A stretch of 59,335 bases of DNA, from contig CAJUNJ010000008.1 of the NCBI GenBank assembly GCA_910587825.1, positions 1-59,335 of the forward strand. Reading direction: 5' to 3'. Source of the stretch: an uncultured Christensenellaceae bacterium (GTDB taxonomy: Bacteria > Bacillota > Clostridia > Christensenellales > Borkfalkiaceae). Positions within the stretch are counted from its first letter, which is position 1. Each line of letters starts with the position of its first letter. Below the pieces are notes generated by a model that saw only the letters and a list, made by a program, of their open reading frames with translations, searched no databases and was not told the origin of the DNA. Shown piece after piece: positions 48,886-55,297 of this stretch. The translations under genes were made by a program, and so were the position numbers.

Positions 48886-50979
48886 TTGAGTAAAAAAGGC
48901 AGAATAATTACTTCGGTCATTATTTTCGTTCTGTTCGCCGCTGTGCTTATAGTTTTGGGAATGCAGCTATTTAACGGCGGTGCAAAGAAAATTGGCCGTA
49001 CAAAGTTCAGACAGTACGTTGAAAATGCCCAATATCTTGACAGTGAAGGCAAAGCAAACGTAGACGAAAACGGTAATATTGTCAGCGTCATCGATAAAAA
49101 TCTCATTCTTGAAGGTTATATAGTAGACGCAAACGGCAAAATTACTGCGGAAGAGGGCAACCCGTCCTTTATAGTAATATGGAAAGTAGCCACAAGCGCT
49201 TACGAGTACACGGGTTATACCAAGAACGAAAAGGGCGCGTATGTGAAAGCCTATTATTGCTACGGACCGTTTGCAAACAGTGCCGAAAGCTGGAACGAAC
49301 CCTTTAGCACCTGGGAAAGTTTCGGTGTGGTTATCGAATCCGACAACCCCAATGCGGGCAACTGGGTATCGACTGCATTCACGGTTGTAATGCTTGTCAT
49401 AGTTTGCGTTGTGTTCTTCCTGATAGTCCGTTCGTCGATGGGCGGTGCGGGCAAGGTTATGAGCTTTGCGAAGACAAAAGCGCGTGTTTCAACTAATATT
49501 AAGGTGCGCTTTACAGATGTTGCGGGTGCGGAAGAAGAAAAGGTTGAGCTTGCGGAAATAGTAGAATTTTTGCGCCAGCCCAAAAAGTTCTCGGATTTGG
49601 GAGCGCGCATTCCTAAGGGTGTACTTTTGGTAGGTCCTCCGGGAACGGGTAAAACGCTTTTTGCAAAAGCCGTAGCAGGTGAAGCGGGAGTTCCGTTCTT
49701 CTCGGTATCGGGTTCCGATTTCGTAGAAATGTACGTGGGCGTCGGTGCTTCGCGTGTGCGCGACCTATTTGAAATGGCAAAGAAAAACCAACCCTGCATT
49801 ATATTTATCGACGAAATAGACGCAGTGGGCAGACACCGTGGCGCAGGTCTTGGCGGCGGAAATGATGAAAGAGAGCAGACTTTAAACCAGATTCTCGTCC
49901 AGATGGACGGCTTCGAATCCAACGAAGGCGTAATTATTATGGCGGCGACCAACCGCGCCGATATTCTTGACCCTGCGCTTACGCGTCCCGGCAGGTTTGA
50001 CAGACAGGTTTACGTCAATCTTCCCGACGTCAAGGGCAGAGAGCAGATCTTAAAGGTACACGCGCGTAATAAACCGCTTGCACCGGACGTTAATTTTAAG
50101 ACCGTTGCAAGACTTACTGCGGGCTTCTCGGGGGCAGACCTTGCAAACCTTCTCAACGAAGCGGCAATTCTTGCGGCAAGGGCAGACAAAAAGTTTATTA
50201 CCAATGCGGAACTGTTTGAAAGTATTGATAAAGTAGCAATGGGACCTGCAAAGAAGAGTAAGGTAGTCACGGAACCCGAAAAACGCCTTACCGCGTTCCA
50301 CGAATCCGGACACTGCATACTCGCAAAGCTTTGCGAAAACTGCGACCCCGTCCACGAAGTGACGATTATTCCCCGCGGAAGTGCAGGCGGTTATACAATG
50401 ACACGCCCCGACAGCGACAGATCTTATTATACGCGCGCGTTTATGCTTGACGATATATGTATGACGTTGGGCGGACGCGTCGCCGAAGAGCTTGTAATAA
50501 AAGATATTTCTTCCGGGGCGTCAAACGATATTAAGGTTGCAACCAAATTTGCCCGCACTATGGTGACGGAACTCGGTATGAGTGAGAAGCTGGGGCTTAT
50601 CAGTTACAGCGACGATTCTCAGCCCGTATTCCTTGGCAAGGATATGGCTACGCATAACGCATATTCGGAAGAGACGGCGAAAATGATTGACGACGAAGTG
50701 CGCACCATTATTTCGACCCAGCACGAGCGTGCAAGAAAGCTACTTTCGGAAAAACGTTCGGTTCTCGACAATATGGCAAGGGTTCTTATCGAACGTGAAA
50801 CCATTTATACCGAAGAAGTGGATATGCTTTTAGAAGGCAAGTCGTACGAAGAAGTTATTGCCTATATGGACGAACACGACGGCGACCGTAAGGAAAATCC
50901 TTTCAAAAAGTATGACAGCAATTCCGTAGACGGGACTGCTTCAAACGAGGAAAACGGTTCGCAGAACGGTACGGTATAG
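48886..50979 (+). CDS. ftsH: ATP-dependent zinc metalloprotease FtsH
   Basis: A 697-residue membrane protease that degrades unstable membrane and cytosolic proteins. The start is TTG at 48886-48888, 6 bases after AAGGAGA. Transmembrane helices lie at about 8-27 and 163-182, with an extracytoplasmic domain of about 135 residues between them. The AAA Walker A is GPPGTGKT (250-257), Walker B is IIFIDEIDAV, and the zinc motif is HESGH (472-476). It lies between parS sites and directly before parA rather than in the usual tilS-hpt-ftsH cluster. Confidence 0.96.
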   Translation: MSKKGRIITSVIIFVLFAAVLIVLGMQLFNGGAKKIGRTKFRQYVENAQYLDSEGKANVDENGNIVSVIDKNLILEGYIVDANGKITAEEGNPSFIVIWKVATSAYEYTGYTKNEKGAYVKAYYCYGPFANSAESWNEPFSTWESFGVVIESDNPNAGNWVSTAFTVVMLVIVCVVFFLIVRSSMGGAGKVMSFAKTKARVSTNIKVRFTDVAGAEEEKVELAEIVEFLRQPKKFSDLGARIPKGVLLVGPPGTGKTLFAKAVAGEAGVPFFSVSGSDFVEMYVGVGASRVRDLFEMAKKNQPCIIFIDEIDAVGRHRGAGLGGGNDEREQTLNQILVQMDGFESNEGVIIMAATNRADILDPALTRPGRFDRQVYVNLPDVKGREQILKVHARNKPLAPDVNFKTVARLTAGFSGADLANLLNEAAILAARADKKFITNAELFESIDKVAMGPAKKSKVVTEPEKRLTAFHESGHCILAKLCENCDPVHEVTIIPRGSAGGYTMTRPDSDRSYYTRAFMLDDICMTLGGRVAEELVIKDISSGASNDIKVATKFARTMVTELGMSEKLGLISYSDDSQPVFLGKDMATHNAYSEETAKMIDDEVRTIISTQHERARKLLSEKRSVLDNMARVLIERETIYTEEVDMLLEGKSYEEVIAYMDEHDGDRKENPFKKYDSNSVDGTASNEENGSQNGTV

Positions 50980-51004
50980 GTTCGGAATTTACGTAAGTTA
51001 ATCA

Positions 51005-51020
51005 AGTTTCACGTGAAACT
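51005..51020. other. parS site 3, directly before parA
   Basis: AGTTTCACGTGAAACT, a perfect palindrome whose central 14 bases match the parS core. It lies 12 bases before the parA ATG and overlaps the leader, so ParB binding could also autoregulate parAB. Confidence 0.88.
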
Positions 51021-51031
51021 CAGGGAGAGTT

Positions 51032-51793
51032 ATGGGAAAAATTATCGCATTTACCAACAAAAAAGGCGGAGTAGGCAAGACAACGACTGCGGTCAATATG
51101 GCTGCCTACTGCGCCGACTTCGGAAAGAAGACGCTGCTTGTCGATATAGACTCGCAGGGCAATGCAACGACAGGGCTGGGTTTTTCTAAAAGCGCATTAA
51201 AAAAATCGGTCTATAACGTGCTTATAGACGGAGATTCCGCTGCGGCAAACATTTTGCCGACAGCGGTAAAGCTTTTGGATATACTGCCCGCAAACGTCGA
51301 CCTGACAGGGGCGGAAGTAGACCTTGTATATAAGCGCAACCGCGAAAGTATATTGAGGGACGCCCTTGAAAAAGTACGCGCCGACTACGACTACATATTT
51401 ATAGACTGTCCGCCGTCTTTGGGACTGTTGACCATAAACGGCTGGGTGGCCTCAGATTCGGTTATCATTCCTATGCAGGCGGAATATTTCGCCCTCGAAG
51501 GCGTAAGCCAGCTTATGAACACAATAGCAATGGTCAAACAGCATTTAAACCCCAACCTTGAAATAGAGGGGGTCGTAATTACACTTTATGACGGCAGGGC
51601 TTTGATTTCCAAACAGATTACGGCCGAGATAAAGAAGTTTTTCAAAAAGAAGCTTTTCGAAATTATTATTCCGCGAAACGTAAGGCTTGCGGAAGCTCCA
51701 AGTCACGGCAAACCGATTATGCTTCACGACCCCAAGTGTATAGGGGCAAGGGCGTACCGCGCTTTGACGGAAGAATTTCTTTCAAAGCAGTAA
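51032..51793 (+). CDS. parA: Chromosome-partitioning ATPase ParA (Soj)
   Basis: A 253-residue deviant-Walker ATPase. KKGGVGKTTTAVNMAAYCAD (residues 9-28) is the nucleotide-binding loop, and DIDSQGNATTG and FIDCPPSLGLLTING follow. It binds DNA non-specifically in the ATP form and interacts with ParB to move origins; in Firmicutes it also affects DnaA. A GGGAG site precedes the ATG. parB follows after 29 bases. Confidence 0.96.
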   Translation: MGKIIAFTNKKGGVGKTTTAVNMAAYCADFGKKTLLVDIDSQGNATTGLGFSKSALKKSVYNVLIDGDSAAANILPTAVKLLDILPANVDLTGAEVDLVYKRNRESILRDALEKVRADYDYIFIDCPPSLGLLTINGWVASDSVIIPMQAEYFALEGVSQLMNTIAMVKQHLNPNLEIEGVVITLYDGRALISKQITAEIKKFFKKKLFEIIIPRNVRLAEAPSHGKPIMLHDPKCIGARAYRALTEEFLSKQ

Positions 51794-51822
51794 ATAAAAA
51801 ATAAGGTAAAAGGTATACGAAT

Positions 51823-52734
51823 ATGGCAAAAGGATTAGGAAAAGGACTTGACGAACTTTTTAAAGATACCGGTGCGGCTTACGAGCATATGTTCGAACAC
51901 AAAAGCGCGTTCGGTTATACCGAGGAAGAGCGGAAGAATGCCGAAGAGATGAGTCTTGAAAAGATTACGGCAAACCCCAACCAGCCCCGTAAAAACTTTG
52001 ATGAACAGGCGTTGAGAGAGCTTGCCGACTCAATCAGAAAACACGGCGTAATTATGCCCATCGTCGTCAACGATAACGGCGACGGAAGTTATATGATTAT
52101 CGCGGGTGAAAGAAGGTTCCGTGCCTGCAAGCTTGCGGGCAAAGCTTCTATACCCGTCGTTATCCGCAAGTATTCGGAAAGGGAAATAAAAGAAATTTCG
52201 CTTATCGAAAACTTGCAACGAGAAGACCTTAACCCCATTGAAGCGGCGACGGCAATGAAACAGCTTATGACCGATTATAAGCTTACACAGGACGAGCTTG
52301 CCGAAAGAATAGGTAAGTCGCGTCCCGCAATAGCAAATACGTTAAGGCTTTTGAATCTTTGCCCCGAAGTAATGTCGATGGTTGCGGAAGGAAAGCTTTC
52401 CGCAGGTCACGCAAGAACGGTAGTGACCCTTCCTGCTGAAGAGCAGATTGAATTTGCTTCCGATGCGGTCAGAAGCCAGTCGTCCGTGCGCGAGCTGGAA
52501 AAGAAAGTACGCGCCTATACCGTTGCGCCCGAAATTTTGGAAGAGCGCAAAAAGAAAAAACGTGCGCTTGCTTCGGTCGAGCTTAAACAGCTTGTAGAAA
52601 GAATGAGGTTTGCATTCCGCACAAAGGTAAGTCTTATCGGTAATGATAAGAAGGGGCGAATCTATATAGATTATTATTCGCGCGACGACCTTGACAGAAT
52701 ATCCGAAATTCTGGATATAATAGACAAGCAGTGA
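51823..52734 (+). CDS. parB: Chromosome-partitioning protein ParB (Spo0J)
   Basis: A 303-residue CTP-dependent DNA clamp. The N-terminal nuclease-like CTP domain has ANPNQPRKNFDEQALRELADSI and AGERRFRACKLAG. The parS-binding helix-turn-helix is KLTQDELAERIGKSRPAIANTLRLL. A short C-terminal dimerisation domain follows (RIYIDYYSRDDLDRISEIL). Three candidate parS sites are within 3.2 kb upstream. The stop codon directly abuts repeat element R2. Confidence 0.97.
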   Translation: MAKGLGKGLDELFKDTGAAYEHMFEHKSAFGYTEEERKNAEEMSLEKITANPNQPRKNFDEQALRELADSIRKHGVIMPIVVNDNGDGSYMIIAGERRFRACKLAGKASIPVVIRKYSEREIKEISLIENLQREDLNPIEAATAMKQLMTDYKLTQDELAERIGKSRPAIANTLRLLNLCPEVMSMVAEGKLSAGHARTVVTLPAEEQIEFASDAVRSQSSVRELEKKVRAYTVAPEILEERKKKKRALASVELKQLVERMRFAFRTKVSLIGNDKKGRIYIDYYSRDDLDRISEILDIIDKQ

Positions 52735-52817
52735 GCCGCTGCGGGCGGGTATCTTGATTTTTGTACCCAAGACGGGTCAATCACTTATCAACTGTTTGTT
52801 ACCGTAGGCGGGCGAGT
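52735..52817 (+). repeat. Repeat element R2
   Basis: It contains CGGGTATCTT (52746), CAAGACG (52768), CAATCAC (52778) and AGGCGGG (52806). The same blocks occur in the same order at almost identical spacing, in inverted orientation, at 55211-55297. It begins at the base after the parB stop codon. Confidence 0.8.
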
Positions 52818-52860
52818 GTTTCCTCAGGTACTTTATTGCATACAATAAAACCGATAAATA

Positions 52861-52900
52861 CAGCGCGGGGCGCAGAGTTGAAAAACTCTGCGCCCCACGC
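52861..52900. terminator. Hairpin of the GGGGCGCAGAG family, copy 1
   Basis: GGGGCGCAGAGTT (52867-52879) pairs with AACTCTGCGCCCC (52884-52896), with an outer CAGCG/CGCTG extension. T-rich sequence follows. Probably the parB terminator. A near-copy is at 55116-55150. Confidence 0.85.
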
Positions 52901-53325
52901 TGTATATTTTTATTAAAAACGTGGTTTATATGGCAGAAATTGGCTTGATAAAAAAATTTTACCCCGTTTTGAAGTATTGCAAGAAAATTAAAAAAAGTTA
53001 TGATATAATTTAATTACGAAAGAGATAAATGAAACAGAAAATAATAAGACTTGCAGAAACTGTAAATAATTTTAAAACACTACGCAATCGGAAAGGAAAA
53101 CCGAATTATTGATAAAAAAAGGGACGCTGCGTTAATATAAACGTCAAGTACGGAAAATCGGAAAAACTTATATCTACCGATTCATATTGCGAGTTGTGGA
53201 ACCGTACGAAATTCAGATAGTGGAAAAAAGACAGCACTGCCGTAAAACGCTTGAAACAATGAAACAGCGGCTTGACGTAGTTCCCATAGGGAACTTTACC
53301 ACAGGAACAGAATGTAAGTGTAGGC

Positions 53326-53360
53326 GCACTATACCTTGCAAGAAAGGTGAGTGCTTTTTT
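53326..53360 (+). terminator. Terminator before the lipoprotein gene
   Basis: GCACT-ata-CCTT stem with AAGG-tg-AGTGC, then TTTTTT. It would end any transcript started at the 53004 promoter. Confidence 0.7.
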
Positions 53361-53496
53361 ACTTTACCTTTTGATTTTGTTGCTGTATAATAATAGAGTG
53401 ATAAACAGTAATTTAGCGGGACAAATCGCTCTTTCAAATCGTTATAATAGTGAGTAAAATGAACGCTTAATCCGTTTAATGTATAGGAGACTCTTT

Positions 53497-54327
53497 ATGA
53501 AAATCAAAAAGTTGTTAATATCGCTTTTACTCTTGATAAGCTGTATGCTTGCTTTTTCGGCTTGCTCAAAAGATACTAATTTTGACAAAAACAGCACAGT
53601 AGAATTATCATACACTTGTGCTGATGAAGAAAAGAACTTTGATGCAGAACTTACTGCCGAGCAGTCGCGTAATTTTATTCTTTCCTTAAATAAAATAACT
53701 TATAGCGAAGTAACTGATAAAGGCATGGATTTCGGTCCTTCATACGATAGTTTGAGAATCATTATCGGAGACGATAATCTCAATTTACCCGACGTTTGGT
53801 TTAGGATTGATAACGGAGGATATTTCTATTTTAACGGTAAATTATGCAAGTCGGAAGAAAAATTCGGCTTTTTAGAGCCGTACTTGGTTGAATACTGTCC
53901 GAATATTATTCCTGGTTGTGTGTCTTTCGAAGTCCAATATGTAAAACAAACTGTCGGGGCAGAAGAAAATTATCAGATAATTAAAAGCGTAAGCCAACTT
54001 AATGATTATATTGCAACCGAAACACAAAATATCGATTTGCCCGATTTTGTATTGTTCAAAGACGAGGTCGTTAATAAGTATAACGACGAGTATTTTGAAC
54101 ATTCTTTCATAGTAATTTTTATGAAGGAAGCGAGTAGCGGTTCATTTGGTTTTAAGGTAAATGATGTAGTAAGTATCAGCAGGGATAGGCTGATTATCAA
54201 TTATGAAATCGTTGTGCCTTCGGGCGATGTGGGCGTAACTTGTGATATGGCATATTGGTATTCTTTTGTTGAATTAAGCAATGAATACAGAACAATGAAA
54301 AATGTGGATTTCATTTCATTGAAATAG
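53497..54327 (+). CDS. Lipoprotein with a PrcB-like C-terminal domain
   Basis: The start was set at MKIKKLLISLLLLI (ATG 53497) behind AGGAG. The 276-residue protein has lipobox FSAC with cysteine 23. Residues 28-150 have no recognised domain. The C-terminal part (about 185-270: HSFIVIFMKEASSGSFGFKVNDVVSI, then VVPSGDVGVTCDMAYWYSFVEL) resembles the PrcB C-terminal domain (FVVVFMG..PSGGY pattern). The gene is AT-rich and sits in a segment bounded by inverted repeats. Function is unknown. Confidence 0.8.
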   Translation: MKIKKLLISLLLLISCMLAFSACSKDTNFDKNSTVELSYTCADEEKNFDAELTAEQSRNFILSLNKITYSEVTDKGMDFGPSYDSLRIIIGDDNLNLPDVWFRIDNGGYFYFNGKLCKSEEKFGFLEPYLVEYCPNIIPGCVSFEVQYVKQTVGAEENYQIIKSVSQLNDYIATETQNIDLPDFVLFKDEVVNKYNDEYFEHSFIVIFMKEASSGSFGFKVNDVVSISRDRLIINYEIVVPSGDVGVTCDMAYWYSFVELSNEYRTMKNVDFISLK

Positions 54328-54373
54328 TACGCTATAATGACTATGTGATAAATTTCAATTTACCATCAATTAT

Positions 54374-54410
54374 AAAAAGCGAAGAATTTGAAAATTCTTC
54401 GCTTTTTATA
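54374..54410 (+). terminator. Lipoprotein gene terminator
   Basis: AAAAAGCGAAGAATT and AATTCTTCGCTTTTT form a 15-bp stem with a short loop and a T-run. Confidence 0.92.
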
Positions 54411-54471
54411 TTTCCTACGGGAAGTACGCTTTGACGAAATTGCCGTTATTCTGTATCACAATTAAAATTTG

Positions 54472-54508
54472 CCTGCGGGGGGAGGACGTATTGTCTTCAC
54501 CCCGCAGG
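54472..54508. terminator. Second hairpin, weak terminator
   Basis: CCTGCGGGG and CCCCGCAGG with an inner GGAC/GTC pairing. It is not followed by a strong T-run. Confidence 0.5.
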
Positions 54509-54671
54509 TTAAAAATCAAAGTCGCCGTTATTGCAATGTTATGGTTTTGTTAAAAATATTTCACAAAAACGTAACCGTTGAAACCGTTTATACGTTTGGT
54601 TAAAAGGGTATATAATAAGTACGAAGCGGAAGTACTTCGGAAAATAATTTAAAGTAAAAGGAGAATTTATT

Positions 54672-55085
54672 ATGAAACGTTATTTACCCGAAAGTTACGA
54701 TCAAAACAGGAGCTTGTTCGATGCATTCGACAGTTTGTTCAAGCCGATGTTTTTTGAGGAAACACGCGAGATGAGAACTGACATAAAGGAGACAGATTCG
54801 GCTTATCTTCTTGATATAGAGATGCCCGGCTTCGATAAAAGTCAATTAAAAGTCGCGCTTGAAGACGGTTATCTGACCGTGAGCGGGGAGAGAAAGACCA
54901 AGGAAGAAGAGGGCAAAAAATTTCTCAGAAAGGAGAGGAGCGAATCTTTCGTAAGAAGCTATTACGTCGGTACAGAAATATCGGAAGAAAACATTAAGGC
55001 AAAATACGAAAACGGCGTACTCTGCCTGACTGTGCCCAAGACGCAGCCCAAAAAGATACATTCGCATTCGATAAATATAGACTGA
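54672..55085 (+). CDS. Hsp20-family small heat shock protein
   Basis: A 137-residue ATP-independent chaperone. The alpha-crystallin domain runs from about residue 33 (MRTDIKETDSAYLLDIEMPGFDKSQLKV) to 125. It contains the YLTVSGERK strand and the late NGVLCLTVPK motif that closes the dimer. A strong AAAAGGAG site precedes the ATG. The leader has a CGAAG/CTTCG stem. No CIRCE or CtsR site is visible, so its heat control is unclear. Confidence 0.95.
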   Translation: MKRYLPESYDQNRSLFDAFDSLFKPMFFEETREMRTDIKETDSAYLLDIEMPGFDKSQLKVALEDGYLTVSGERKTKEEEGKKFLRKERSESFVRSYYVGTEISEENIKAKYENGVLCLTVPKTQPKKIHSHSINID

Positions 55086-55115
55086 CACAATTTGCCGTAA
55101 AATGTAATTAAAAAG

Positions 55116-55150
55116 CAGGGGCGCAGAGCTTAAAAGCTCTGCGCCCCCGA
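55116..55150. terminator. Hairpin of the GGGGCGCAGAG family, copy 2
   Basis: GGGGCGCAGAG (55118-55128) and CTCTGCGCCCC (55137-55147), plus inner CTT/AAG. It is nearly identical to the hairpin after parB. It ends the hsp20 transcript. Confidence 0.88.
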
Positions 55151-55210
55151 TTTTGTCAGTTAAGCAAATGGTTTTGAAATGTGTTTTTGCCTTGTATAAA
55201 TTAATCAGGG

Positions 55211-55297
55211 TACCCGCCTGCGGCGACACGCCGCTTGATTGGTGATTGGCTCGTCTTGCTGTGAGCAATTAAGATACCCGTCAGCGGCGACACGCCG
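55211..55297 (-). repeat. Repeat element R3 (inverted copy of R2)
   Basis: On the minus strand, CGGGTATCTT (55271-55280), CAAGACG (55252-55258), CAATCAC (55242-55248) and AGGCGGG (55213-55219) recur with the same order and spacing as in R2. It also carries GCGGCGACACGCCGC (55220-55234) and a 14-base copy at 55284-55297, shared with R1. It abuts the ypeB stop codon. Confidence 0.8.

Larger units (their letters stand above)
52735..53496. other. Repeat- and terminator-rich region after parB
   Basis: 762 bases. It holds repeat R2 (52735-52817), a strong hairpin (52861-52900), an extended -10 promoter at 53004-53009, a doubtful 27-codon reading at 53029-53112 (MKQKIIRLAETVNNFKTLRN...), nested complementary segments GTACGG/CCGTAC and AATCGG/CCGATT (53150-53215), a TTCCCATAGGGAA motif (53281-53293) and a terminator (53326-53360). 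The pattern suggests an untranslated RNA or a decayed gene. Confidence 0.6.
54328..54671. other. Intergenic region before hsp20
   Basis: 344 bases with two terminators, a TTTCCTACGGGAA motif (54411-54423), an inverted copy of AAATTGAAATTTA (54349-54361), a related AATTAAAATTTGCC near 54460, and the hsp20 upstream region with AACCGTTTA-type LacI-like half sites (54573-54592) and TATAAT (54612-54617). Confidence 0.65.

Noticed and set aside
53000..53360. RNase P RNA, tmRNA or SRP RNA
   Set aside because: None of the conserved sequence cores of these RNAs is present, only simple nested pairings.
53187..53390. 67-codon reading (MRVVEPYEIQ...)
   Set aside because: It overlaps the terminator at 53326-53360 and the TTCCCATAGGGAA repeat, has no ribosome binding site and no family resemblance.
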